From Streptomyces roseoverticillatus (lineage in GTDB: Bacteria > Actinomycetota > Actinomycetes > Streptomycetales > Streptomycetaceae), in assembly GCF_000719265.1 (NCBI RefSeq), contig NZ_JOFL01000006.1, positions 124,001-188,000 on the forward strand: a stretch of 64,000 bases of DNA, read 5' to 3'. Positions 35,623 through 44,388 of this stretch are shown piece by piece (the stretch's first letter is position 1; each line of letters begins with the position of its first letter). The notes beneath the pieces are model-generated. The model worked only from the letters and a program-made list of their open reading frames with translations, did no database searches and was not told where the DNA came from. The position numbers were made by a program, and so were the translations under genes.

Positions 35623-36972
35623 ATGGGAGCGCGCGGCACCGTGGTGCTGGACAATGCGATCGCCGCCTACTACGAGCGCGTCCAAGCAGCGCTCGACCAC
35701 GTGGCGGCCGCCCGCCACGACCCGCCGGAAGGCTTCTCCCCGGGCCCCCGCCTGCCGCCCCTGACGGAACGGCTCCGCACCTTTCTGTCCGTATCCGGCC
35801 TCGCGGCGACGGACCTCGGCGCACACCGCGGCACCCGGCTCTCCCTCCTCGACCTCATGCGCAACCCGGGCACCCGGACCACCAAGACCATGGCCTCCCT
35901 CGTCATCGTCGCGCGCGCCGCACACCACGTGCACAGGACCGGGGAGCCCCTGATGCTCCTCACCCCCTCCTCCGCCAACAAGGCCACCGCCCTGCGCGAC
36001 GCGGTCCGGCGCGCCCTCGACTGCGGCCTCGTCGCCCGCGACGAGCTGCGCATCGCCTGCGTGGTCCCCGAGGCCTCCGCCGGCAAGGTGTGGCGGACCC
36101 GGCTCGCCGACGACCCGGAGCTGCGCCGCCGCAACCCGGTCCTGGTGCACGCCGGCCCCGGTGCGGCCGTGAAGGCCCTGGCGAGCGAGGGAGCCGCACG
36201 GCACGCGGCGGGGATCGAGCGCCTGACCGGGGTCCGCGTCTGGCACACCCTCGACCTCGACAACTACCGGGCCGCCGACACCGTGCGCGCCTGCTTCGAG
36301 CACGCATACCTGCCCCGGCCGGAGGGCAGCACGCGATGGCACGCCCACGCCGTCTCCAGCGCCTTCGGGCTGCTCGGCCACCACCTCGGCACCGTCCTCC
36401 TCGGGGAGGGCACCGGCAGGCCCTCCGGCTACCTGCTCGTCCAGCACCTCGCGACCCCCGACATGATCCTCGACCTGCACCGCGGCACCGCCCCCGCCTA
36501 CCGGCACGACCCCGCCACCGGCCTGTACGCGCAGGACGGCGACCCGCGCTTCCCGGCCGTCACCCACGACCCGGCAGAGGTCCTCGACCCCACCTTCTAC
36601 ACGAGATCGCCCGCCACGGCCCCCGCGATGAGCGGGCTGATCCGGGCCCACGGAGGCGACGGCCTGGTGGTCTCCCGGCACGAGTGCCTCGGCCGGTACG
36701 ACCAGGTGCGCGCCCTGGTGGCGCCCGCGGGGATCCACCTGCCGGCCGACCCCCGTCGGCTGCGCGAGTGGTCGCTGGTCATGGCGATGACCGGCACGCT
36801 CCTCGCCGTCGAACGCGGCCTGGTGGAGGCCGACGAGGTCGTCGTGCACGGCTCCGGCTCCTACACGTGCGACGACTTCACGCCCCTGCCGCCCGCGGCC
36901 CGGCAGCCCGCCGGCAGCGCCGGCGACGTCGGCACGGCCCTCCGCGCGGCCGCGCGCCAGGAGCCGGCCTGA
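35623..36972 (+). CDS. DUF6002-like protein with PLP fold-II resemblance
   Basis: 449 residues. I place it in the DUF6002 group from overall wording. Two segments resemble fold type II PLP enzymes: NPGTRTTKTMAS, where K88 sits like the Schiff-base lysine, and LLTPSSANKATALRDAV (about 112-127), like the SSGNxxxA loop of threonine synthase. That reading is an inference. ATG 35623 follows GGGAGGGG; a probable -10 TACCAT lies at 35547. First gene of a five-gene operon; its stop overlaps the next start (TGATG). It may handle an amino acid that later enzymes modify. Confidence 0.72.
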   Translation: MGARGTVVLDNAIAAYYERVQAALDHVAAARHDPPEGFSPGPRLPPLTERLRTFLSVSGLAATDLGAHRGTRLSLLDLMRNPGTRTTKTMASLVIVARAAHHVHRTGEPLMLLTPSSANKATALRDAVRRALDCGLVARDELRIACVVPEASAGKVWRTRLADDPELRRRNPVLVHAGPGAAVKALASEGAARHAAGIERLTGVRVWHTLDLDNYRAADTVRACFEHAYLPRPEGSTRWHAHAVSSAFGLLGHHLGTVLLGEGTGRPSGYLLVQHLATPDMILDLHRGTAPAYRHDPATGLYAQDGDPRFPAVTHDPAEVLDPTFYTRSPATAPAMSGLIRAHGGDGLVVSRHECLGRYDQVRALVAPAGIHLPADPRRLREWSLVMAMTGTLLAVERGLVEADEVVVHGSGSYTCDDFTPLPPAARQPAGSAGDVGTALRAAARQEPA

Positions 36973-37868
36973 TGCGTACGGGCATCGTCATCCTCCCCGA
37001 ACACCCCTGGCCAAAGGCCCGCCGGCACTGGCGGCGCGCCGAGGAACTCGGCTTCCACCACGCCTGGACCTACGACCACCTCTCCTGGCGCTCCCTGCGC
37101 GACGCACCCTGGTTCGGCGCGATCCCCCTCCTCGCCGCGGCCGCCGCCGTCACCACCCGCATCCGGCTGGGGCCCCTCGTCGCGACCCCCGCCTTCCGGC
37201 ACCCGGTGGTGCTGGCCAAGGAGCTGATGACGCTCGACCACATCGCGGGCGGCAGGATCGTCGCGGGCCTCGGATCGGGAGCCCGCGGCTACGACGAGAA
37301 CGCCCTGGGCGGCCCGCCGCTCGCCCCGGCCGCACACCACCGGCGCTTCGCCGAGTTCGTCGCCCTCGTCGACCGCCTGCTCCGGCAGGACGTCACCGAC
37401 CACGACGGCCCCGCCTACACCGCCCGCGGCGCCCGGATGATCCCCGGCTGCGTACAGCGCCCGCGCCTCCCGCTCGCCGTCGCGGCCACCGGCCCGCGCG
37501 GCATGCGCCTGGCGGCGCGCCACGGACAGGCCTGGGTGACGCACGGTGCGGCCGCCGCAGCGCCCGGCACGTACACCGAAGCCGGCGCACTGGCCCTGCT
37601 GAAGCGCCGGTCCGACGCCTTCCAGGAGGCATGCGAAGAGACCGGCAGGGCGCCCGGCGGCACCGACCGCATGGTGCTCGGTACCCGGCTGGTGCCCGGC
37701 CTCGCGGACTCGCCCGGACGCCTGCTGGATTTCGCCGGTGCGTGTGCCGCCCTCGGCTTCACCGACCTCATTCTCCACCGGCCCCGTCCGTCGGGGGTGT
37801 TCGGCGGGGACGCCGAGGCGTTCGAGGACGTCGTCGCCGGCGCGATCCCGGAGATCGAGCGGCTGTGA
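36972..37868 (+). CDS. LLM-class (F420-dependent type) oxidoreductase
   Basis: 298 residues, luciferase-like TIM barrel. MRTGIVILPE, HAWTYDHLSWR, RIRLGPLVATPAFRHPVVLAKELMTLDHIAGGRIVAGLGSG are the classic strands of LLM-class F420/FMN oxidoreductases. It would reduce or oxidise a pathway intermediate with F420 or flavin. It is coupled on both sides: TGATG with the DUF6002-like gene and GTGA with the methyltransferase gene. Confidence 0.9.
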   Translation: MRTGIVILPEHPWPKARRHWRRAEELGFHHAWTYDHLSWRSLRDAPWFGAIPLLAAAAAVTTRIRLGPLVATPAFRHPVVLAKELMTLDHIAGGRIVAGLGSGARGYDENALGGPPLAPAAHHRRFAEFVALVDRLLRQDVTDHDGPAYTARGARMIPGCVQRPRLPLAVAATGPRGMRLAARHGQAWVTHGAAAAAPGTYTEAGALALLKRRSDAFQEACEETGRAPGGTDRMVLGTRLVPGLADSPGRLLDFAGACAALGFTDLILHRPRPSGVFGGDAEAFEDVVAGAIPEIERL

Positions 37869-38659
37869 CCGGCGACGGGAAGAGCACGCGACCCGGCTCC
37901 GGCCACGCACCGGACGCCTACGGGAACACCTTCGGCGCCGTGTACGACGACTGGTACCCCCTGGAGTTCGCCCACGGCGCGGAAGCCGTCGCGGCCCTGG
38001 CCCGGTACGCGGGCCGCGGCGAGGCCCTCGAACTGGGCGTCGGCACCGGCCGCATCGCCATCCCGCTCGCGCGGCGCGGGGTCCCCGTCCACGGCGTCGA
38101 CGTCTCGCCGGTCATGCTGGAGCGCCTGCGCGCCAAACCCGGCGGGCACCTCGTCCGCACCGTCCTCGCGGACATGGCCGACCCGGACGCCTGCGACCTC
38201 GGCCGCCGCTTCACCCTCGTCTACTCCGTCTTCAACAGTCTCTTCTGCATCCCCGCCCAGGCCCGGCAGACCGCGAGCCTCGCCGTCGCCGCCCGGCACC
38301 TGGCCCCCGGCGGCCGCCTCGTCGTCGACCACCAGATGCCCGCCGACGTCGCACCCGGGATCTCCGTCCGGCACTTCCACGCCGCGGACGACGAGGTCCG
38401 CTTCTCGCTCGTCGACTGCGACCCCGTCACCCAGATCATGAAGCGGCGCACCGTGGCCGTCACGGACGACGGCGTCACCTCGTACCGCTCGGTCATCCGC
38501 TACGTCTGGCCCGCCGAGCTGGACCTCATGGCGGCGGCCGCGGGCCTGGTCCTGACGGCGCGCCGGGCCGACTGGGCGGGCACACCCATGCGCCCCGGCA
38601 GCCCGGGCTGCGTGTCCGTCTACCGCCACCGAACCCACGAAGGAGACCCGGCAGGATGA
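37865..38659 (+). CDS. Class I SAM-dependent methyltransferase
   Basis: 264 residues. Motif I is ALELGVGTGRIAIPLA, motif II/post-I VHGVDVSPVMLERLRA, and motif III PGGRLVVDHQ. The segment AYGNTFGAVYDDWYP at the N-terminus resembles small-molecule N- or O-methyltransferases. GTG 37865 overlaps the upstream stop and the downstream ATG overlaps its stop (ATGA). It methylates a pathway intermediate; the acceptor atom cannot be told. Confidence 0.9.
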   Translation: MTGDGKSTRPGSGHAPDAYGNTFGAVYDDWYPLEFAHGAEAVAALARYAGRGEALELGVGTGRIAIPLARRGVPVHGVDVSPVMLERLRAKPGGHLVRTVLADMADPDACDLGRRFTLVYSVFNSLFCIPAQARQTASLAVAARHLAPGGRLVVDHQMPADVAPGISVRHFHAADDEVRFSLVDCDPVTQIMKRRTVAVTDDGVTSYRSVIRYVWPAELDLMAAAAGLVLTARRADWAGTPMRPGSPGCVSVYRHRTHEGDPAG

Positions 38660-39816
38660 CGGCCCCCGCCCTCCCCGCCGACCGCCGCGCCCCGGCCAGG
38701 GCCGCGGCGCCCCGCCGCGCGGCCCTGCGGGCGAGGTACGCCTGGGACACCGACCCCCGCCTGGCGGCCCTGCGCCTGCGGTGGGACACCGCCCTGCGCA
38801 CCGCGCACCCGCTCACCGCCTGTTCACCGCCCCGCAGCCCGGTCCGCCTGCGCTACACCGGGCTGCGCGACGGCGCCCGCCACGTCCTGCCGTTCCTCGC
38901 CCGGCAGGGCGTGGAGACCACGGCGGCACGGACCGGAGCGCCGGGGGAGCCGGCGGACATCGAGCTGTCCGGCGTCCCCGCCCGGCAGGCCGGCCCGCCC
39001 GGCCCCGCCGGCGTCGTCCTGCCCTTCCGCATCCAGCTCGCCGTCCCGGTCGGGGACGGCCCCGAGGCCCTGCGCGCCCGCATCTCCGACCGCGAGCGCC
39101 GCGCCTTCACAGCCCGCCGCGCCGCGGCGCAGTGGACCTGGCACGTCGGCACCGGACCGCACGCCTTCGACCACTTCTACGAACACATGCACCTGCCCAC
39201 GATGCGCCGCCGGCACGGCGCCGCCACCCGCAGCCTCCCGCCCGGCCTCGCCTACGAGTGCCTCTTCCGGCGCGGAATCCTCTTCTTCCTCGTCCAGGAC
39301 GGGGTCCGCGTCGCCGGAGTGCTCTGCGCCCGCCCCCGCGACGGCAGCGTCCTGACGATGCGCCTCCTCGGCGTCCTCGACGGGGCCCGCCAGTACTACA
39401 CCGGCGGCGCGGTGCGCGCCCTCACGCACTTCGCCCTGGAGTGGGCGTGCGCGAACGGCTGCGCGTCCGTCGGCCTCTCCGGCTGCGAGCCCTTCCTGAG
39501 CAAGGGCATCTTCCAGTTCAAGCAGCGCTTCCACCCCGAGTGCCGGCTGCCGGACGACCACTTCGGCGGCAAGCGGCTCGTCCTGCGCGTCCTGCGCGAC
39601 ACCCCGGCCGTACGGGACTTCCTCGCGGCCAACCCCCTCGTCGCACTCGGCGGCGACGGCCTCGAAGCCCTCTACTTCCACGACGCGGACCGGCCGCCCC
39701 GCACCGACCTGGCCTGGAGGTGCCCGGGCATCCGCCGCGCCCGCCACGTACCGCTCGCCACCTTCACCCGGGGCCTGCCCCGGGAGGACGGCCCACCCCG
39801 CGGAGGCAGGCCATGA
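38656..39816 (+). CDS. GNAT / BioF2-like acyl- or aminoacyl-transferase
   Basis: 386 residues. The C-terminal half reads like the GNAT_BioF2/FemAB-like family: FYEHMHLPTMRRRHG, RRGILFFLVQDGVRVAGVLCARP, ALTHFALEWACANGCASVGLSGCEPFLSKGIFQFKQRF. Such proteins transfer an acyl group from CoA or an aminoacyl group from tRNA. Residues 1-100 are Ala/Arg-rich with weak conservation. It could install the amide that the neighbouring ATP-grasp enzyme extends. ATGA overlaps on both sides. Confidence 0.8.
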   Translation: MTAPALPADRRAPARAAAPRRAALRARYAWDTDPRLAALRLRWDTALRTAHPLTACSPPRSPVRLRYTGLRDGARHVLPFLARQGVETTAARTGAPGEPADIELSGVPARQAGPPGPAGVVLPFRIQLAVPVGDGPEALRARISDRERRAFTARRAAAQWTWHVGTGPHAFDHFYEHMHLPTMRRRHGAATRSLPPGLAYECLFRRGILFFLVQDGVRVAGVLCARPRDGSVLTMRLLGVLDGARQYYTGGAVRALTHFALEWACANGCASVGLSGCEPFLSKGIFQFKQRFHPECRLPDDHFGGKRLVLRVLRDTPAVRDFLAANPLVALGGDGLEALYFHDADRPPRTDLAWRCPGIRRARHVPLATFTRGLPREDGPPRGGRP

Positions 39817-41165
39817 CGACGCACGCCACGCCGCAGCACCACCCCTGGTTCGGCTCGTACGCCCTCGCCCGGCCGCCCCGGCTCGGCGCGGCCGGCGTCC
39901 GCGACGTCCTCCTCCGGGAGATGGACGACATCGGATTCCACCAGGACCTCGTCTCCGCCCGGCCCCTGCTCGTGCCCCCGCGCAGCGCCGCCGAGCTCTA
40001 CGGCGCGGCCGCCCGGCTCCTCGCCCTGCTCCGCAAGGCCCTGCTCGCGAGCGGGCCCACGCCCCGGCACCGGATGGCCGCACTGGGCGCCGACGAGTCC
40101 CTGCACCCGCTGTTCACCGACGACCGGACCGAAGAGCGCTACTGCGCCTGCATGGCCCGTCCGGACGCCGTGATCGGGGAGCACGGCCCGCAGTTCCTGG
40201 AGTTCAACGTCGGCGGTGCCGTCGGAGGAGCCGTCCACACGCACATGCTGACCCGGGCCTGGCGGCACGTGCACGCGGACGGCGGCCGGCTGCCCTTCGA
40301 CGCGCCCTCGCTGTTCGGCGCCCGCCGCCGCGTCTTCGCCACCGCCTGCGAAGAGCTGCGGCGGGCCCCGGGCGTCGCCCTGCTCGGCACCCTCCGCGAC
40401 CTGCCCGGCGTACGGACCACCCGCTACTTCGACGCCGAGGTCCACCACCTGCGCCGGCACGGCTTCGCCGCCGAGTTCTTCGAGCCCGAGGAGCTCGACC
40501 GCGGCCACGGCCCCGACGGCCGCTTCCGCTACCCCCTTGGACTGCGCCACTTCACGGTCACCGAATGGCGCCGGCACGGCATCGACCTCGCCCCCGTCCG
40601 CAGGGCCCTCGACGCCGGCTGCACCTTCCTCGCCCCGCAGACCGCCTTCCTCGTCTCCAACAAGAAGGTCCTCGGCTGGGTCTCCGAAGGGCTCCCCTGG
40701 ATGACCGCCGCCGAACGCGCACTCGTGCGCCGCTACCTCCCCTGGACCCGGGTCGTCAGCGACCGCCGCGTGACCTGGCGCCGCCGGGACACCGGCCTCG
40801 GCGAGCTGCTGCTGCACCGGCAGCGGCGGTTCGTCCTGAAGAAGGCCGTCGGCATGTGCGGCGACGGCGTGCTCCTCGGCCCGTCCACCGACCCGGCGGT
40901 GTGGCGGCGCGCCGTCGAGGCGGCCCTGCGGGACGAGGACAGCATCGCCCAGGAGTACGTCGAGGCCGGCCGCTGCGCCGCCGAGGTGACGGACGGGACG
41001 GAGTCCGGCACTCGCCCCGCCACCATCGCCCCGCTCCTCGGCCCGTACGTCATGGCCGGCAGGCCGGCGGGGTGCCTGGTCCGCTACTTCGCCGACGGCA
41101 CGAGCGGCATCGTCAGCATGTACGGGCACGGAGCCCTCATCAACGTCCTGCTGGCCGCCCGGTAG
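39813..41165 (+). CDS. ATP-grasp ligase, apparently circularly permuted
   Basis: 450 residues. A metal-site-like E-x-N (E130-F-N132 in FLEFNVGGAVGG) precedes, rather than follows, the ATP-binding elements LVSNKKVLG (284-285) and FVLKKAVGMCGDGVLLG (K343/K344 with glycines 347 and 350), then AQEYVEAG (379-386). That order suggests a circularly permuted ATP-grasp fold as in glutathionylspermidine-synthase relatives; this is inference. It would make an amide bond. Last gene of the operon; its final 26 bases overlap the convergent ABC transporter gene. Confidence 0.75.
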   Translation: MTTHATPQHHPWFGSYALARPPRLGAAGVRDVLLREMDDIGFHQDLVSARPLLVPPRSAAELYGAAARLLALLRKALLASGPTPRHRMAALGADESLHPLFTDDRTEERYCACMARPDAVIGEHGPQFLEFNVGGAVGGAVHTHMLTRAWRHVHADGGRLPFDAPSLFGARRRVFATACEELRRAPGVALLGTLRDLPGVRTTRYFDAEVHHLRRHGFAAEFFEPEELDRGHGPDGRFRYPLGLRHFTVTEWRRHGIDLAPVRRALDAGCTFLAPQTAFLVSNKKVLGWVSEGLPWMTAAERALVRRYLPWTRVVSDRRVTWRRRDTGLGELLLHRQRRFVLKKAVGMCGDGVLLGPSTDPAVWRRAVEAALRDEDSIAQEYVEAGRCAAEVTDGTESGTRPATIAPLLGPYVMAGRPAGCLVRYFADGTSGIVSMYGHGALINVLLAAR

Positions 41166-42894
41166 CCGGCCCCGGTCCGGCCGCGGCCAGCGCCACCACC
41201 CCCGTCGCCGTCTCCAGCAGCGCCGGCCGGTGGGTGACCATGACCACCGTCCGGTGCGCCACCAGCCGCCCCAGCGCGGCCACCACCAGCCGCTCCGCCT
41301 CCGCGTCGAGCCCCGACGTCGGCTCGTCCAGCAGCACGACCGGCGCGTCGGCGAGCAGGGCGCGGGCGATCCCCACCCGCTGGCGCTGCCCGCCCGACAG
41401 CCCGCCGCCGCAGTCGCCGAGCCGCGTGCCGAGCCCGCCGGGGAAGCCGTCGGTGAACGTCGTGACCAGCGCCGCCTCCGCGGCCGCCCGCACCTGGTGC
41501 GGGCTCGCGTCCGGCCGCGCGTAGCGGATGTTGTCGGCGATCGTTCCCGCGAACAGGAACGTCTCCTGCAGCACGGCCGTCACCTGGCGGCGCAGCCACT
41601 CCTCCGGCAGGTCGGCCGTCGCCGTCCCGTCGATGCGCACCGTGCCGCGCGTGGGCCGGTACAGGCCCGCGACCAGCGCGAGCGCCGTCGACTTGCCCGC
41701 GCCGTTCGGCCCGGTGAGCGCGATCCGCTCGCCGGCGGCGATCTCGAGGTCGAGGCGGTGCAGCGCGCGGCGGTCCCCGTAGTCCATCGACACCCCGATG
41801 AAGTCGACACGGCCCCGCGCACGGGGCGGCAGAGCCCGCGCGCCGGCCCGTACCGGTGCCCGCAGCGGGCACGGCTCGGCGAGGACCGCGGCGACGCGCT
41901 CGGCCGACGCCTGCCCCTGGGCGAAGGTGCCGGAGAGCTTGGACAGCGCCCGCAGCGGGGCCACCATGCCCGTCAGATAGCCGATCGCCACCACGAGGTG
42001 GCCGGTGCTCCACCACCCGCGCAGCACCCCCACGCCGCCCGTCCACAGCAGCGCCGCCGTCGCGGCGGCCGTGACCGACTCCAGCAGCGGTACCCGGCGG
42101 GCCTGGACGTCCACGGCCTCCAGGCCCGCGCCCAGCACGCCGTGGCTGCGCGTCGCGAAGTCCCGGTCGTGCACGCCGTGCCCGCCGAAGGCGTGCACCG
42201 TCCGGATGCCCTGCAGCGCCTCGGCGACCAGGGCCGTCAGCTCGCCCTCCGCCTCCCGGCGCCGCCGCGCCGCCCGGTGGCCGCGCCGCCGGTTGCGGAC
42301 GCCGAGGAGCAGGACCGCCGGGACGGCCGCGACGCCGATCAGGCCGAACCGCCAGTCCAGCAGGAGCAGCGCGGCCGCGTAGCCGGTGACCGAGAGCACG
42401 CCGGGGAAGAGCACCGAACAGAACGCCACCAGAGCGTCCTTGACGTTCCCGCAGTCGGTGATCACCCGGCTCGCGGACCCGCCCACGGTCTGCCGGTCGT
42501 GATAGCTCAGCGGCAGCCGCTGCAGGTGGGCGAACGTCTCGCGGCGGATCGCGGCGCTCATCCGCTCGCCCGCGCCGTTCATCAGCCGGTCGCCCGCGTA
42601 GTCGAAGGCGGCGGACACCAGCGCCACCAGCACGACCAGGGCCGCGGCAGCGGTGAGCATGGCGGTCCGGTCCGTGCCGAGGACGTCCAGCAGGAGGCCG
42701 AGGGGGTTGCCGCGCGAGGCGCCCGCCCCGAGCACGTGGTCGATGACGGCGGCGACCGGCCAGGGCGTCACCAGGTCCGCGGCCGTCTCGCAGAGCCGCA
42801 TCCCGACCCCGAGGGCGAAGGGCCGGCGGTAGGGGGCGCCGAACCCGCGGAAGAACCGCAGCAACTGCCGGCGCTCCGTGGACGGGTCCTTCAT
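41140..42894 (-). CDS. ABC exporter, fused membrane and ATPase domains
   Basis: 584 residues. An N-terminal type IV exporter domain (about 1-320, six membrane helices; coupling segment RRETFAHLQRLPLSYHDR) is followed by the ATPase: Walker A GPNGAGKST, Q-loop VLQETFLF, signature LSGGQRQRV, Walker B APVVLLDEPTSGLD and H-loop VTHRP. A half-transporter that should act as a homodimer. GGGAG lies upstream of the ATG. It converges on the five-gene operon, whose last gene it overlaps by 26 bases. It is the best candidate for exporting the operon's product. Confidence 0.9.
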   Translation of the reverse strand: MKDPSTERRQLLRFFRGFGAPYRRPFALGVGMRLCETAADLVTPWPVAAVIDHVLGAGASRGNPLGLLLDVLGTDRTAMLTAAAALVVLVALVSAAFDYAGDRLMNGAGERMSAAIRRETFAHLQRLPLSYHDRQTVGGSASRVITDCGNVKDALVAFCSVLFPGVLSVTGYAAALLLLDWRFGLIGVAAVPAVLLLGVRNRRRGHRAARRRREAEGELTALVAEALQGIRTVHAFGGHGVHDRDFATRSHGVLGAGLEAVDVQARRVPLLESVTAAATAALLWTGGVGVLRGWWSTGHLVVAIGYLTGMVAPLRALSKLSGTFAQGQASAERVAAVLAEPCPLRAPVRAGARALPPRARGRVDFIGVSMDYGDRRALHRLDLEIAAGERIALTGPNGAGKSTALALVAGLYRPTRGTVRIDGTATADLPEEWLRRQVTAVLQETFLFAGTIADNIRYARPDASPHQVRAAAEAALVTTFTDGFPGGLGTRLGDCGGGLSGGQRQRVGIARALLADAPVVLLDEPTSGLDAEAERLVVAALGRLVAHRTVVMVTHRPALLETATGVVALAAAGPGPATGRPAGR

Positions 42895-42944
42895 CAGTGC
42901 TCCCAGCCGGACCGCGCCGCCGCGGCGGCCGGGCGCCGCCCGCA

Positions 42945-42963
42945 GGCTGACGTTGTGTCAGCC
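42945..42963. promoter_or_regulatory. Inverted repeat upstream of the ABC exporter gene
   Basis: GGCTGAC (42945-42951) and GTCAGCC (42957-42963) form a perfect 7-bp inverted repeat with a 5-base centre, 51 bases upstream of the exporter start. Candidate operator. The rest of the 328-base spacer to 43222 shows no gene. Confidence 0.45.
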
Positions 42964-43209
42964 GTTCCCATGGTCGGCACGGCGGCGCCGCGCGCAATGC
43001 GGCACGCTGCCGGGCCGGCGAATCACCTCCGGAAACACCGGGCGCGACCACCATGCGGACGGCGCGGGACGCCCCCGGGCGCGTACGGACGCAGGAGCGG
43101 GCCGGCGGCAGGCGAGCGCGGGGAGCCCCGCCCCGCGGCCCGGACGGCGGCCCCGCACGGGCGTACGCCGGCTTGTCCCGTTCCTCCGTCCGGCGTGCGC
43201 CGGAGCCAC

Positions 43210-43215
43210 TAGGGT
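43210..43215 (+). promoter_or_regulatory. Leaderless -10 element of the PD40 lipoprotein gene
   Basis: TAGGGT followed by seven bases and GTG at 43223, with no Shine-Dalgarno. Confidence 0.5.
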
Positions 43216-43222
43216 CGGCCGG

Positions 43223-44257
43223 GTGCGCAGTCGCCTGTACGTCGCAGCGTTCCTGGCCGCCCTCGCCCTGACGGCCTGCAGCAGCTCCGGGCCCCCGCAG
43301 CCGCCGGCCCCGTCCGACGGGCGCGCGGCCACCCGGTCCGACGGCGCGGAGCTGCTCTACCGGGGCAAGGGGCGGGCCAGCGCGCAGAACCCCGCCTTCT
43401 CGCCGGACGGCAAGTCCGTGCTCTTCACGCTCTTCGAGGACGGCTACAACGAGGGCGCCGCCGCGCTGCGCGTCCTCCCGCTGTCCGGCGGCGGCACCTC
43501 CGGCCGCCCGAAGACCCTGCTCGACGAGGCCGACAAGGCCGCGGTCAACCTGCCCGGCTCCAGCTGGCACCCCTCGGCCGGGGTGACCTTCGCCTCGGAC
43601 CGGGAGGGCGGCCGCGACGAGGTGTGGGTGATGCCGCCCGGGGGCGGGCGGCCCTCCCGCGTCACCGAGCACGGCGGCGACTCCGGCTACCTGGAGCCCA
43701 GCTTCTCGCCCGACGGGTCGTGGATCGTCTTCCAGGAGATCCGGGAGAAGGACTCGGACCCGGGGGACGGCGGCAGCGCGCTCGGCTCCCTCTGGAAGGT
43801 CCGGCGGGACGGCACCGGGCGCACCCGCCTCCTGGACGGCCCCGCCACCGGCACGGACAACCGCCAGCCCAACTGGTCGCCCAAGGGCGACCGGCTGGTC
43901 TTCCAGCGGCGCGAGCGCGGCGCGCGCACGTGGGCGCTGTACGTGATGAACGCCGACGGCAGCGGCCTGCGGCGGCTCACCGACGGCCCCGGGGAGCACA
44001 CCGACCCGAGCTGGTCGCCCGACGGCGGGTCGGTGGTCTTCTCCTCCACCGCCGGCGGCCTGGAGGTGCCGCAGATCTTCGTGATCCCGGCCGGCGGCGG
44101 CCGCCCCGCCCGGGTGACCACGCGCGACGGCGACTACGACGGCGCGCCGAGCTGGTCACCGGACGGGCGGTGGATCGCCTTCGAGTCCCACCCGGGGGAC
44201 GAGGACCGACCGTCCTCGCTGTGGCGGATCCCCGCCCCCGGAACCGACGGGCCCTGA
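43223..44257 (+). CDS. TolB-like beta-propeller lipoprotein (PD40 repeats)
   Basis: 344 residues. Signal peptide VRSRLYVAAFLAALALTAC with lipobox LTAC. The body is a series of WD40-like/PD40 repeats, each with a F/WSPDG or WSPxG turn: AFSPDGKSV, SFSPDGSWIVF, NWSPKGDRLVF, SWSPDGGSVVF, SWSPDGRWIAF. It folds as a six-bladed propeller on the outer face of the membrane and probably binds protein or carbohydrate. The GTG start is supported by the leaderless promoter at 43210. Confidence 0.88.
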   Translation: MRSRLYVAAFLAALALTACSSSGPPQPPAPSDGRAATRSDGAELLYRGKGRASAQNPAFSPDGKSVLFTLFEDGYNEGAAALRVLPLSGGGTSGRPKTLLDEADKAAVNLPGSSWHPSAGVTFASDREGGRDEVWVMPPGGGRPSRVTEHGGDSGYLEPSFSPDGSWIVFQEIREKDSDPGDGGSALGSLWKVRRDGTGRTRLLDGPATGTDNRQPNWSPKGDRLVFQRRERGARTWALYVMNADGSGLRRLTDGPGEHTDPSWSPDGGSVVFSSTAGGLEVPQIFVIPAGGGRPARVTTRDGDYDGAPSWSPDGRWIAFESHPGDEDRPSSLWRIPAPGTDGP

Positions 44258-44262
44258 GGGGC

Positions 44263-44364
44263 CGGCAGGCTGGTGGTGTCGGCAGGCTGGTGGTGGCTGT
44301 GGGCTTGTGGTGACGGCGGTCGGCCGGCAGTGACTGCCGGCCTGCGGTACGGCCGGCCTGCGGT
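44263..44364. repeat. Short direct repeats
   Basis: A 16-base unit CGGCAGGCTGGTGGTG occurs at 44263-44278 and 44280-44295. A 13-base unit GCCGGCCTGCGGT occurs at 44336-44348 and 44352-44364. Both are in the spacer between two convergent genes and mix with the hairpins there. The periods (17 and 16 bases) suggest replication slippage. Confidence 0.7.
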
Positions 44365-44388
44365 GACCGTCAGCCGGTGGTGACGGTC
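44322..44388. terminator. Two hairpins between convergent genes
   Basis: GGCCGGCAG (44322-44330) pairs with CTGCCGGCC (44334-44342) over a TGA loop. GACCGTCA (44365-44372) pairs with TGACGGTC (44381-44388), reaching into the end of the glycoside-hydrolase-like gene. Likely a two-way terminator. Confidence 0.65.
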
